A DNA stretch of 64,000 bases from Owenia fusiformis (lineage: Eukaryota > Annelida > Polychaeta > Sabellida > Oweniidae). A program made the translations under genes and the position numbers. The stretch lies in the NCBI GenBank assembly GCA_903813345.2, contig CAIIXF020000008.1, positions 26,272,822 to 26,336,821 on the forward strand. The letters are read 5' to 3'. Shown here in pieces: positions 13,791-47,411 of this stretch (within the stretch, counting starts at the first letter, position 1; each line of letters opens with the position of its first letter). The notes under the pieces are model-generated. The model saw only the letters and a program-made list of their open reading frames with translations, ran no database searches and was not told where the DNA came from.

Positions 13791-14354
13791 CATGTTTCGA
13801 ATTCAAATAATAAATGACACATAAAAATTTACCAATACAGCCATTTTTCTTATTCCGGAGCCAGGGGGTTTGAAATTTGAACCAAATCCGTTCACTGGTA
13901 TTTGAGTTATCAAAGATTACTTTTTTATGAAAAATAGTGACCATTGAAATTGAAAATCTCTTCTTGAACAGAGCCACTATATCCTTAGGCACCAGCATAT
14001 ACAATTTTAACCAAATCCATACATTGGTATTTGAGTAACCAAAAATTACTTTTCAGTGGCTATCTTAAAAATCACTTCATGAGCAGACCTCCTTGGTCCC
14101 TAGGCATCAGCATAAAAGATTTGAATCAAATCTGTCAACTAGTATTTGAGTTATCAAAGATTAATATTTTTATCAAAAAATGATGGCTTTTTTTAATTGA
14201 GTAGCCATATTCAAAATTCCTTCTCAAGCAGAGGTTCTATATATAATTCTGATATTCGAGTTACCGCTAGGAAACACAAATGGACGAATGAAAGGACGGA
14301 CGGATGGACAGCTTCTTTATATCCCTCTCAATCTTCGTACGGTAGCATAATAAA
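13791..14354 (+). repeat. Dispersed repeat family A, copy with several internal units
   Basis: Three to four copies of a roughly 120-bp unit are seen (GAACCAAATCCGTTCACTGG, TTTGAGTTATCAAAGATTAC, then a CTTCTTGAACAGAGC-like phrase). They end in a GGACGGACGG microsatellite and TATATCCCTCTCAATCTTCG. The downstream LINE begins immediately after, so the LINE probably inserted at the 3' edge of this copy. Confidence 0.6.
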
Positions 14355-14371
14355 ACAGATTTTTGTCCAAA

Positions 14372-15505
14372 ATGTTCAAGTCTACTATATTGGATCTTGA
14401 AAACAGGCTTAAAATATCTGATAAGCAACGCCTGGATGAGATCAAGATTACAAATGCAACCAGTGTGATGAAAGTACAGGATCTGGAGAAAGAAATACTG
14501 AACTATGAAAATAAATTGTCAATTCTAACTAAGGAACTACATGGATCAAAGACAGACAATGAGACCCTATATCGTAAAGTGAATTCTCTGCTGAAGCAAG
14601 TAGAAAGTGAAACAATTAGTTGCAGTGCCCCTCAGAGCATCATTAACCATAATAAAGACCAACATCGCAGCCCTAGACCTCATTCATCTACTGAGTCTAC
14701 ATCAGCAAACTCATCCTTGAACCGCACCAGTCCTAAAAATACTCATTTGCCTAAACCGAACCGAGCGACTCCTACTAAAGTGAACCGCACCAGTCCCAGA
14801 AACACATATCCAGATGAGCAGAATCGAGTCCCTCCTACTAAACCTAGCCCTGGTCAGTTTACACGTACAAGCAACATACTAACAGAGGCCCCTCCAATCC
14901 CCTCAGTACAAATAATGTATGACAGTAATGGAAAGAAGCTAACTGAATCAATGAAGCGGAAATCTCCCCAGAACATATCTGTTACTGGCTCAATCTACAG
15001 CGGTTGTACAATAGATTTTGCGACAAAGAGTATGCAACAAGGAGACCTTAAGCAGTCAACAGATTTCAAGTTTCTCGGATTTGGCACAAACAATGTCAAA
15101 ACAGATGACCCACAAGACATGGTCTATGAACTAAAAAATCTGTTACTGACAGCTAGCAATAAGCATCCACAAACTAAACTTATCCTATGTGGAATACATC
15201 ATCGTGGTGATAGTGACAACCCTAAAATAGTAGCAGAATGGAATACCAAGATAGACTATGTTAACAAGGAAATGCGTTCCTTTTGTACAAGAAAAGGACA
15301 TGGGTTTGTGGACATCAATGCAGTAAATAATTCTACTGTTGACAATCCCTGTATGAGAGTCCTTTTTAACGACAGACTCCACTTCAACCCTACTGGCCGT
15401 AGCCGACTTGTAGATGCTATGCTCTCCATCATGAATGGAAAACGTCCCACAACATATGCACAGGCTGTAAACCCTACCAAAACCTGGCACAGTGCCAAGT
15501 TTTAA
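14372..15505 (+). CDS. LINE ORF1: coiled coil plus SGNH-like esterase domain
   Basis: Starting at ATG 14372 this gives about 377 residues. The first 80 or so are charged and heptad-like (LDLENRLKISDKQRLDE, VQDLEKEILNYENKLSIL), a likely coiled coil for multimerisation. A Ser/Pro/Asn-rich linker follows, with an internal repeat (NRTSPKNTHLPKPNR / NRTSPRNTYPDEQNR). The C-terminal half resembles the SGNH hydrolase fold carried by CR1-type ORF1 proteins: GFGTNNV for the Asn block, LILCGIHHRG, and DRLHFNPTGRSRL for the catalytic Asp-x-x-His block. The Ser block near VTGSIYSGC is unclear. The role is RNA binding and assembly of the retrotransposition particle. ORF1 ends inside the open ORF2 frame. 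Confidence 0.8.
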   Translation: MFKSTILDLENRLKISDKQRLDEIKITNATSVMKVQDLEKEILNYENKLSILTKELHGSKTDNETLYRKVNSLLKQVESETISCSAPQSIINHNKDQHRSPRPHSSTESTSANSSLNRTSPKNTHLPKPNRATPTKVNRTSPRNTYPDEQNRVPPTKPSPGQFTRTSNILTEAPPIPSVQIMYDSNGKKLTESMKRKSPQNISVTGSIYSGCTIDFATKSMQQGDLKQSTDFKFLGFGTNNVKTDDPQDMVYELKNLLLTASNKHPQTKLILCGIHHRGDSDNPKIVAEWNTKIDYVNKEMRSFCTRKGHGFVDINAVNNSTVDNPCMRVLFNDRLHFNPTGRSRLVDAMLSIMNGKRPTTYAQAVNPTKTWHSAKF

Positions 15506-15762
15506 ATACTGAGTGTGATGTACATTTACTTGCTGACAGTCTACCACTTAATAGTGCAATTAGTACTTTTGACAGTTCAAAAGATGTATATAAGGTTAAT
15601 GACAATTCAAAAGATGTATATAATGTAAATATTGATACTAACTTAAATACTTTAAAAACACAAGGTAATCTTGCAATACATGATATATCTGGGACACAGG
15701 CTACTTCGTCAAATGGAAAAGGTAGTGTTTATAATGAGAATATTCAATCTTCAAATGAACAT

Positions 15763-18700
15763 GTGTCAATTTTACTTTGGAACATAAATAAGATTTCTGA
15801 TAAACTACATGATGGTGAAGATATCCAAAAATGGTTCAATAATTTTCAAATTATATTATTGTGTGAGACATGGTTATCACCAGAATCTGAAATTGCATTC
15901 GAAAACTACACTTGCTATAATCTAGCCAGAAACCCCAAAAATGTACTAAAGGGGCACTACTCTGGAGGGCTGGCTGTGCTAATAAGTGATGTTTATGGTA
16001 AAAATGGTATTGAAATTCTATCACAATCACATGACTTTTTTGTATGGATAAAATTCAATTCCAATCATTTCAATATTACAGAAGATTTATATTTATGCTT
16101 TGTTTATTTACCATTTAAAGGTTCTTCTTATGAATTTGTAACTGGATGTAGTAATATTGACATATTAGAAAAATCTTTAGCTTATTATCAAACATTAGGA
16201 AGAACTATAATATGTGGAGACATGAATGCTAGAACTGCTCAGTTGTCTGATTCTAACATTAATATACCTGGCAATAATGGTGATATTCCCATACTGCTAG
16301 ATGACACTTTATATAATTTGCAAGATGTAAATGAGGTTTTAGTTAGCAATCGCATTTCTATGGATAAAAATGTAAAGGCAGTCTCTCAAACTCATGGCAG
16401 AGAATTTTTATCACTATGCAAAACTGCTAATATGAAAATACTTAATGGTCGTCTTTATCAGGACAAAAATTTAGGGAAATTCACATGTTATCGTAATGTT
16501 ACCCATAAATCTAATACAGACCTAAACTTAGGAAAATCAGTTATTGATTATGTTGCAGCTCAATCAAACATTATTCCCTTATTTTCTGATTTTAAAGTGC
16601 ATGATAGACGTGTTGAATCTGACCACGCACCATTGCATTTTTCTCTATCATTAAAAAGGGATATTGAAAATCAAAGTAAATCATCAAACATTCAATCAGA
16701 ACCCCTGAACATTAAAACATATAAATCATACAAATGGGATCATAAGAAGAAAAATGAATTTAAACAAAAATTAACTGATAATACTAGCATTGATCTCTTA
16801 ACATCTTTTTACACTGAACTTGGATGTAATGATACTGGATCTGATGAACTTGTAAATAAGCTCCTTAACGTAATTCATTATGCATCTAATAACACATTTC
16901 AATTTAAACAATTAAAAACTAAGAAAATGCACACCTTTCCCATCAATTCATGGTTCAATGATGAGTGTAAGTCCTTAAAGAAACAAGTACATGAGGCAAT
17001 AAAACACAAATTTAGTGATGATCTTATAAATAGTTTAACCAAACAATATAATCAAACTAAACAACGAGAAAAGAGAAAGTTTAAAGCAGGAATGCTTAAT
17101 AGTTTAATTCAGAATAAAAGCAAATACTCTACAGATTTCTGGAAACTGATAAACGCAATGCCAGGAAATAAAATTAAACAGATGCCAGTTCCACCTAAAG
17201 ATTTATTCAACTTTTTTAAAAGTCTATCTAAACCCCCAAATATAGAATATTTTGATGACAATGCACTCAAGGAAATGAATCAGTATGTTATGAATTATCA
17301 AGTTTGCCCTGAAGATAAAAATTTACAACTTTGCCATGATACTGTCAACATAAAAATTACTCAAGCCGAAGTCCAGCGTGCTTTGAAAAGAGTGAATACA
17401 AACAAATCAGCTGGTATTGATGGTATTCCATCTAATATTATTAAAAATTGTAAATCTCTCATTTCTGATTTTACATCACTATTTAATGCTATTTTTGAAA
17501 AAGGAGAATATCCAAGTGACTGGAGCATTGGTATGCTCAGTGCACTTTATAAACAAGGCAGCCGTTTTCAAGCTGATAATTATCGAGGCATTAATGTACT
17601 GGCCTGTATAGGAAATTTATTTGACTCAGTTATACAAAATCGTCTTGTCTTTAATGCTGAAGTGCAAAATTCGCCAGACCCACTTCAGGGTGCTTATAAA
17701 GAAAATAGGCGTACAACTGATAATATTTTTATTTTGCAAACACTAATTAACAAATTCAAGCAGCATAAGAAACCATTGTATACATGTATGATTGACTTTA
17801 GGAAGGCGTTTGATTACATAGATCGCTCGGTACTGTTATATAAACTATGTAAATCTGGAATTCATCCACAGACTAAAATGTACAAGATTATAGAGAGCAT
17901 GTACTCTAAATCTAAGTCATGTCTCAAGTTAGAAAATGGAGTCACGGAAACTTTTGACACTGAAATAGGAGTTTTACAAGGAAGTGTTTTAAGTACATTT
18001 TTATTCAATCATTTCATAGATGACTTAAATGAAATATTACCACCCAGATATGGTGTTACTTTGAATGATGCCAATTTTAATCATCTACTATGGGCAGATG
18101 ATCTTGTACTTGTTTCAGAATCACACAATGGACTTCAGTTGTTATTAGATTCACTTTTTGCTTTCTGTAAAATTAATAGACTTATAGTCAACACCCTTAA
18201 GACAAAGGTCCTGATTTTTAACTCTAAATATTCAGATCCTTTCACTTTTAATAATCAAGAAATTGAACGTGTAAATAAATATAAATATCTCGGTGTTATT
18301 CTTACTGATAGCAATAAATTTGATATTAACACTGCTTATCTTAAAGAACAATCACGAAAGGCAATATTCAAAATCAAACAACAGTATAAGAAATTCAATG
18401 ATGTACCACCCGATGTTGCTCTTCACCTTTTTGATTCATTAGTCAGTCCAATACTTTGTTATGGGTGTGAGATTTGGTATGATAAGAAACAGATGAAATC
18501 TATTGAAACATTGCATTTGTCCTTTTTAAAATCTATTCTAGGAGTCAAAACTCAAACAGCTAATCCTGCAGTATATGGTGACCTCGGTAGATTTCCTTTA
18601 TCTATCAAAATTGAATTATCTTTGATAAAATACTGGTTAAGACTTATAAAACTACCAGAAACTAATATTTTAAATCAAGCTTATTTATATTGTCAAGAAA

Positions 18701-19275
18701 TACATGAATTAGGGTTTAAATCATGGTCTGGAAAAGTTTATGATATTCTTCACAAATGTGAACTAACAGAGTATTGGGATGACCAAAGTCAAAATACAGA
18801 CAACTTAGTAAACTTGGTTGACAAGAAACTAAAGAATGCATTTATAAATAATTGGAGAAATGATATTTTACAATATCCTATATTAAGAACATATAAGCTA
18901 TTTAAGAAAGATTTTGAATTAGAACCATATTTAAAACTAGATAATAAAAAATATAGATTAGCAATAGGTAGATTTAGGTTAAGTTCACATCAGCTAAAAA
19001 TAGAATCTGGAAGACACATAAAACCCAAACCTAAACCAGTTAATGAAAGGTTGTGTAATATATGTAAATGTGTGGAGGATGAATTTCATTTTATCATAAA
19101 TTGTACAAAGCATTCTCAACACAGGCAAATATTTTTCAGTAAAATTTCTGAAATATTACCAACATTTGACTTGAATAGTAACGATATATTTATAAATATA
19201 ATTTCTAATGATAATATCATCTTCCAACGACATCTTGGTAAATTTATATACCATTCATTTAACAATTTAGAGTAA
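15763..19275 (+). CDS. LINE ORF2: APE endonuclease, reverse transcriptase, CCHC
   Basis: About 1170 residues. The apurinic endonuclease part spans roughly residues 1-300: LLWNINK, CETWL with the catalytic Glu, GDMNAR and SDHAPLHF. The reverse transcriptase follows: NTNKSAGIDGIPSNIIKN, QGAYKENRRTTDNI, CMIDFRKAFDYI for motif A, LQGSVLSTFLFN, and LLWADDLVLVS with the catalytic Asp pair. A zinc knuckle C-x2-C-x7-H-x4-C (CNICKCVEDEFHFIINC) lies near residue 1100. The frame is open from about 15403, overlapping ORF1, yet has no ATG before the GDMNAR motif; 15763 is a GTG. Translation would need a non-AUG start, frameshifting from ORF1, or reinitiation. The linker carries a 30-bp tandem duplication (15571-15630). 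Confidence 0.88.
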   Translation: MSILLWNINKISDKLHDGEDIQKWFNNFQIILLCETWLSPESEIAFENYTCYNLARNPKNVLKGHYSGGLAVLISDVYGKNGIEILSQSHDFFVWIKFNSNHFNITEDLYLCFVYLPFKGSSYEFVTGCSNIDILEKSLAYYQTLGRTIICGDMNARTAQLSDSNINIPGNNGDIPILLDDTLYNLQDVNEVLVSNRISMDKNVKAVSQTHGREFLSLCKTANMKILNGRLYQDKNLGKFTCYRNVTHKSNTDLNLGKSVIDYVAAQSNIIPLFSDFKVHDRRVESDHAPLHFSLSLKRDIENQSKSSNIQSEPLNIKTYKSYKWDHKKKNEFKQKLTDNTSIDLLTSFYTELGCNDTGSDELVNKLLNVIHYASNNTFQFKQLKTKKMHTFPINSWFNDECKSLKKQVHEAIKHKFSDDLINSLTKQYNQTKQREKRKFKAGMLNSLIQNKSKYSTDFWKLINAMPGNKIKQMPVPPKDLFNFFKSLSKPPNIEYFDDNALKEMNQYVMNYQVCPEDKNLQLCHDTVNIKITQAEVQRALKRVNTNKSAGIDGIPSNIIKNCKSLISDFTSLFNAIFEKGEYPSDWSIGMLSALYKQGSRFQADNYRGINVLACIGNLFDSVIQNRLVFNAEVQNSPDPLQGAYKENRRTTDNIFILQTLINKFKQHKKPLYTCMIDFRKAFDYIDRSVLLYKLCKSGIHPQTKMYKIIESMYSKSKSCLKLENGVTETFDTEIGVLQGSVLSTFLFNHFIDDLNEILPPRYGVTLNDANFNHLLWADDLVLVSESHNGLQLLLDSLFAFCKINRLIVNTLKTKVLIFNSKYSDPFTFNNQEIERVNKYKYLGVILTDSNKFDINTAYLKEQSRKAIFKIKQQYKKFNDVPPDVALHLFDSLVSPILCYGCEIWYDKKQMKSIETLHLSFLKSILGVKTQTANPAVYGDLGRFPLSIKIELSLIKYWLRLIKLPETNILNQAYLYCQEIHELGFKSWSGKVYDILHKCELTEYWDDQSQNTDNLVNLVDKKLKNAFINNWRNDILQYPILRTYKLFKKDFELEPYLKLDNKKYRLAIGRFRLSSHQLKIESGRHIKPKPKPVNERLCNICKCVEDEFHFIINCTKHSQHRQIFFSKISEILPTFDLNSNDIFINIISNDNIIFQRHLGKFIYHSFNNLE

Positions 19276-19485
19276 TCAGCAAAATTTGTGCATCACACTT
19301 TAAAATATTTTGCCTTTCTTGTATGCTTTCTGTAAATATATCAAATCATGTATATTTTTTATAAAGATGTAGTTTTAGTAAGTAGTTTAGTAGTAGATAG
19401 TAGTTTTAGTGAGTAGTTTATGACTAATGTAATCATGTTATGATACAATATGTCAATAAAAGTTATATAATTCATATATTGCAAT

Positions 19486-19737
19486 ATGTATTGATTCGGT
19501 GCAAATAGGAGTATAATCTTATTTTTTAAACATGTTGAACTGTCTGCTCTCTAACACGCTATAAATAACATACAGCATCTAATGATAAAAATAAACACTA
19601 GAATTAATTTACAATTTTATTTAACATATGTATTTTCGCATAACTGCAAATAGTACAATTTTAGAATTACATTTAGTTTTTGATTATATGTCTATTCAAT
19701 CATGTTTAAATTTTCTGACATGCAATTGACTATTGTC
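19486..19737. other. AT-rich spacer after the LINE
   Basis: No gene is seen. The exact LINE 3' end and its target duplication could not be placed. Confidence 0.4.
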
Positions 19738-20190
19738 TACCCTTTGCATTCGTTTGACTTCACTTCTTAAAAGAGAGCTTCGTCTTTAGTTTAACTAGAC
19801 TCTGCACGCAGGGTAACTATTGTCACTGTATCATTCAAGGAGAAATGGCTCCCAGGGTTCCAAATCAATATTTTTTAATCTCCAGCAATTTTCAGTGTAG
19901 ATTTCTACGGAAAAGTTTGCACAAATTAACTCCAAGGAGAATGGCAGATATTTTAGGGACCTTGACCTTGATTGATGAGAACAATGGTGTTATTTTCTGA
20001 CATGATAACTGACTATGAATACATAATCAGTGTTCCAAAAAATTTGAACTAATATCCTGATCTCTACTTGTGTGTTTTGAAATTCTTTGTTGGGAAATAA
20101 GAGATTTAAATTCTGAAGGGAAAAATGGTGGATGTCTGATTTTGAATTTTGTAATCATGACGTGACTCCATTTTTGGCAGAATACTGAGT
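19738..20190 (+). repeat. Dispersed repeat family B
   Basis: It begins TACCCTTTGCATTCG and reaches CTCTGCACGCAGGGTAA at about 19816. It continues with sequence alignable by eye to 49340-49990 (AACTAATA...CTGATC...TGTGTGTTTT, then AAAAATGG.GGA). Its 80-90 bp head recurs at 58353-58443, 58968-59057 (inverted) and 60084-60167 (inverted). Confidence 0.65.
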
Positions 20191-20711
20191 TGGAACCCTT
20201 GGAACCAATCCTTGGTTACCATCAATGAAGCAGAAGGGAAGTATGTTTACCTTTAACAAACAGTATACACTATTTTTTCATTTGTCAAGAATGCAAGAAT
20301 GCCATTTAGAAAATTCCCAGAAACCTTACTTGGATAGTTTTGATTATACATGTACATTTGAAATCCTGAGAAAATACACTTTTAATTACTACTATTTGTA
20401 TTTTTACCCCTCAATGTTTGTGCATTTAATAAAAGTAAATATAGAAACAGAAAAATGCAGCTTAATAATAAGAATTTAAGCAAATGTATTGCAAATGCAT
20501 ATTAAATTGTATCTGTATTTCTTGAAACATAATAAACTGCTCATTTTCTCCTAAGTATCCAATAGGCCTGTAAGGGCTTACAATACATGCCCATAAACAG
20601 GTATTTGACACAACCAAATGTATGTTGGATAACAATACAATTTCTCACACATCTCCAAGACAATAGAGTAAGTATGGCATTATATGAAAATTTGACTCCC
20701 ATATACATGTG
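20191..20711. other. AT-rich spacer, nothing recognised
   Basis: No supported gene; a short AT-rich open frame at 20225-20479 has no family features. Confidence 0.45.
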
Positions 20712-20718
20712 CATTGTG

Positions 20719-20820
20719 TTAGCCTTGCCAAAGTCGGTATTTTTACTTATCTGATCTTTGATTATTACTTAATTAATTGATAATAAAATCAAAAAAAGAC
20801 ACCGACTTGGGCAAGGCTAA
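20719..20820. mobile_element. 102-bp micro-MITE with 7-bp target duplication
   Basis: TTAGCCTTGCCAAAGTCGGT on the left is mirrored by ACCGACTTGGGCAAGGCTAA on the right, with one mismatch. CATTGTG flanks both sides (20712-20718 and 20821-20827). The centre is AT-rich. The crisp ends and duplication suggest a recent insertion; the superfamily is not assigned. Confidence 0.85.
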
Positions 20821-20827
20821 CATTGTG

Positions 20828-21749
20828 TCTATATACATGTATTCATATGATGATATTCACACAATAAGCATATCAATACCCCATAGTATACACATGAAAA
20901 TAAATGTTACCCTTCAAAAAGCAAATGTGTCATGGTTAAGATAAAGACTATAAATGAATAAACAAAAGGAGCTCACAACCTCATGACGAACTATGATATA
21001 CTAATAAAATATAAGAATACAGTACATGTATACCCTTATTGGAAAGCTTCGATGTTATACAATGTATGTATAACCCTTATTTACCAGTAGTATGTTAATC
21101 CCAGACATAAAACATAACTCTCTCCTTCACTGAATTATGCAGTCAACAACTTGTGAATATAATATTTGTGATGTGCAATATACTACATTAAAACAAGGGA
21201 ATGTAATATTTCCTGACTAGTTCAACTGGAAATACATCAACTTGGAATATTTCTTGAAAATTGGCTCAACTGTCTCACGAATGAACTAAGACAGTGTAAA
21301 ATAGAAATTGTAGATCACATTGTTTAATACTGCAGTCTAGGACACATGGCATTAATGAACATTATAGACTTCATGTTGTCATTTATGTTGTGTAATAAAA
21401 TGTATTGCTTAAATTAACTGCCAGTTATATTAATCTTATTCATGACGCATCACAATTTGTGAAAATCTAGTACATAATTATAAGTTTTTTAAAATGTTTA
21501 TCCAGCTAAAAGTAAGGTATACATTTAAAAGTGACATATTTATTTGTTAAGCTGCTCTGTTTATTTAACATAAAAATATGCGTGCACGAGTGAACAACGT
21601 GAAAACGGCAACTCTCAGGAGTAAAAAATCCCACTGAATAAACATAATAAAAATAAAAAAATAAACAGGAGATACTATTGTCTTATGGCAAAATCTTCGC
21701 CAATGAAAGGACATGACACCATATTAGATATATATTCTTCCTCCTATTT
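20828..21749. other. AT-rich spacer, nothing recognised
   Basis: No gene, RNA or array is supported. Confidence 0.45.
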
Positions 21750-22090
21750 AAGTAGAGATCATATGCAATAAAATTTGGACTAAATCCAGTAACCGGTATT
21801 TAAGTTGTCAAGAAAAAAAAAATTTAAGTTGACAAAAGTTATGTTCTGTTCATGAAACATGGTGGCCATTTTTAATTTAGCAGCCATCTTGAAAATTCCT
21901 CCTTAAACAGAGTTCTATGCCCATAAAGCATTGGCGCATGATATCCTGATCAAATCTGACAACTGATATTTGATATTTTCTACAAATATATGGCAGCAGC
22001 TTTGAAGTGAATAGCAATATTGTAAATTCTACGACTTGAGAAGAGGTCCTCTTCCCATTGCTTTACAAAGCCTTTGTGAAAAATGATAAG
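21750..22090 (+). repeat. Dispersed repeat family A, degenerate copy
   Basis: It shows TTTGGACTAAATCCAGTAAC, GGTATTTAAGTTGTCAAG, GCAGCCATCTTGAAAATTCC and a CTTAAACAGAG-like phrase, matching the internal units of family A at 13791-14350. Confidence 0.5.
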
Positions 22091-22420
22091 TACATTCTTA
22101 ATGATGATCCATTTTTGATCCATTTTTCACAGTACCCCTAATTGAACCTATTTCAAACTGAGCAGCAAATATCATTTTCACAGGAGTAGTCATGACTCAT
22201 TTCTAAAGTTGAAGATACATCTAGAGAAAAAGTCTCTGATAAATCATATAGGAACATGTAAGAGAAGTTCATGAAGTCATTTTTTGAATTTTTGGTTTCC
22301 ATAGCAACCATAAAATGTTAAGTAGTAAATGTACACTAATGAAATCTTGCTATCATATTGGACTAAAAATATTCGAGTAATGAAGAACTAAAACATTCAG
22401 AATATTCACAGTACATTACA

Positions 22421-22536
22421 TATCTTTGAAATACTTCATAAGCATTGTACTTCTATATCATATCTTTAAAATACTTCATAAGCATAGTACTTCTATATCA
22501 TATCTCTAACATACTTCATAAGCATAGTACTTCTAT
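22421..22536. repeat. Tandem repeat, about 45 bp x 3
   Basis: Three copies of a unit containing ATACTTCATAAGCATAGTAC followed by TTCTATATCATATCT. Confidence 0.8.
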
Positions 22537-22588
22537 AGCACTGTGCATTAGATGGAAGTAAGACTTCTAAATGTCAATGAAGCTGACT

Positions 22589-23047
22589 CACTGTGGAGTA
22601 ACTCTTCAAACTAGTTATTGGAACGGATCTGTTTTCGTAAAAAACATTGTTGTAGCATGTAAGATACAATTTTTTCTTTTTTCAAGGGATGTAGGCAGAA
22701 TATTCACGACCTTTTTGGCACATATATGTGTCAGCATCATATGTTTATGAAAATCTATGTGAATGAATTGTTCACGAGGCGGCAGAATGATCAAAATAAT
22801 TCCTCACTATCATTGCATAAACATAATGGTTAAAGTGCAGGTTTTAAGCATATCAACGATTCTGTCATCTCATGAATTATTCGTTAGCAAACGTTTAGAT
22901 TTTCTAAAGCATATGATGCTGACACACGTTTTCCCCAAAAAGGTCGTGGAGATTCTGCCAACATCTCATGAAAAAAGAAAAATCCTACCTTTGAGGCTGC
23001 AACATTTTGTTACGAAAACTGACATTTTGAAGAGTTACTCCACAGTG
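22589..23047. mobile_element. Foldback/TIR element, 459 bp
   Basis: The ends (CACTGTGGAGTAACTCTTC at 22589 and its exact mirror ending at 23047) are 22-bp perfect inverted repeats. Imperfect mirroring continues inward (AACATTGTTG / CAACATTTTG, GGCAGAATATTCACGACC / GGTCGTGGAGATTCTGCC, TGTGTCAGCATCATATG / CATATGATGCTGACACA). It is thus a long imperfect palindrome around a non-coding centre. Open frames across it are by-products. Flanks TGACT and TGATT hint at a 5-bp duplication with one change. Confidence 0.75.
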
Positions 23048-23807
23048 TGATTCAGAATAAAACAACATTATAAAATATCTAGAAACATCCATTGTACAAC
23101 TGCAGTAGACTCCTGTATATAATGTATTAAATTTAAGTATTTTGGTCCCCATAACCTTATTATATGACCCTTCAAGTAAATACATAAATATCTATCAACT
23201 TTACAGCATGAGTGAAAAATGTCACAGAATTTGCTTCTAATAATTTTGAATTCCATAGAAATTAAAATGGAAGATGGATTCTTTTCTCAAAGTTATTAGA
23301 AGTATATCTCCCGTGAAGAACATTTGTCTCTCAACCTGCACATGTAAATATACATAAATGTACATATAAATATACAGATACTCTAAAAGCAAAATATTTT
23401 TTCAATAAACATACACCCAACATGGGCTATATGGTACAATACATGTACATCATATAAATGTACATCACTTAATAGTGAATCACCATTTCTATTCTCTAGT
23501 CATATTTTTACACAGAAACCTCATCAATATTTACTAAAATAAAATGTTATTTCAGACTAATAATTGGAAGATGTATATAATTTGGTATCAAACTCTCTTG
23601 ATCTTTTTGCAAGCACTTATATGTTGATATGACTGAAGGTTGATTATTGGCACTAATTCTAGGTCGAAGCAATAATCACTAACACAGGAACTACCAGAGT
23701 CCCAACAGGACTTAATATCAGAGAGGATAGAAAATATCCCTTAGTATTATAACACAAAAGTATTAGAGCAACTAGGAATATTTGTGAACATACTACTATG
23801 CATTTGC
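23048..23807 (-). other. Probable GCH1 3' UTR / downstream region
   Basis: Sequence downstream of the GCH1 stop on the minus strand, AT-rich, with no further coding signal. I did not see an AATAAA on the minus strand close to the stop, so the 3' end is not placed. Confidence 0.35.
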
Positions 23808-46599
<22,792 letters not shown>

Positions 46600-47104
46600 T
46601 CAATTTTTGTTGTCAGAGTACACTGCTGCCGGATTGCGTAGCTACTTACCCGCCAAAATGACGTCATTTTCAAAATTTCCAAAAATTGACAACATGAATT
46701 TTGTGAGTATATTTCGTCGTTAATCTGTTCATTTAGAATTCAAATATAATAGTCTGATATCTTTGCAATGGATTAACTCCAAAACCTTGACTCGTAAGAT
46801 ACAGTTTGACTACTGTTAAGTTGATAAGGTGATCAATTTACACCCAGCAAGGAATTTTTTTCGATTGAAATTTGATTTGTTATTAGGCCTAGATCTACAT
46901 GTAGAAAGTTAAGATACGGTTTGTTCCGGTTGGTGTTATAGTAAGTGTTATGCCTTCTTCCATTGTTTCTTATTGAATGCCCATGTCAGAGTTTGTCGTC
47001 GAACTACGGACAACTTTCTATGGTCATTTCCTCTGACATACCAGCCCCAGGGGGTTCACCGTACATGTATACAAAATTCTGGGGGGTGGTCTTAGGCTGA
47101 ACCC
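46600..47104 (-). other. GCH1 5' flank / 5' UTR
   Basis: Less AT-rich than the introns, with the CRE. No TATA box can be assigned with confidence and no coding signal is seen. Confidence 0.4.
46659..46666. promoter_or_regulatory. CRE (TGACGTCA) 60 bp upstream of the GCH1 start codon
   Basis: A perfect palindromic cAMP-response element in AAATGACGTCATTTTC. Mammalian GCH1 proximal promoters are cAMP-responsive through a CRE next to a CCAAT box (known from rat and human work). I see no CCAAT box nearby. It could lie in the 5' UTR. Confidence 0.55.
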
Positions 47105-47411
47105 TCAGATATCAATATGTTTCCGTACCAATGTGTCAAATTTCAATGTGTTCCCATACCAACCAAAATAACGCTCAAAAGCCATATCAAATGTCCAAAT
47201 ATAAGACCAATGCCATGCCAAATACATCCAAATACATCCAAAAATATAAGACCAAGGACAATTAAAATGTCTAAAGCCCCGGGAAGAAGCCAGATCTTTG
47301 AGGAAAATGATCCAAAACAACCTCAAATTAAGGATATGTGTAACTACTCTACCAATGCCATACTACAAGTGAGATTCTCATACATGAAAGTGAAAAAATC
47401 CGACCATTACC
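47105..47411. repeat. Degenerate CCAAATGT/CCATACCA repeats
   Basis: Loose repeats of CCATACCAAA, CCAAATACATCC and AATATAAGACCAA. The same style resumes at 49024-49135, showing that the 47412-49023 element inserted into this tract. Confidence 0.55.

Larger units (their letters stand above)
14355..19485 (+). mobile_element. CR1/L2-group LINE, near complete
   Basis: A two-ORF non-LTR retrotransposon: ORF1 14372-15505, ORF2 15763-19275, then a 3' UTR of about 200 bp with AATAAA near 19455. The 5' edge is set by the end of the flanking repeat, so the element may be 5'-truncated. ORF1 starts straight in a coiled coil, which would fit loss of an N-terminal part. Both frames are long and uninterrupted, so the insertion is young or recently active. 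The clade is judged from the ORF1 esterase plus APE-RT layout; the exact clade is unsettled. Confidence 0.85.

Noticed and set aside
15185-15547. Minus-strand open frames over LINE ORF1
   Set aside because: Antisense shadows; the plus strand has a coherent esterase domain.
22763-23050. 95-residue open frame
   Set aside because: It lies inside the palindromic TIR element at 22589-23047 and has no protein features.
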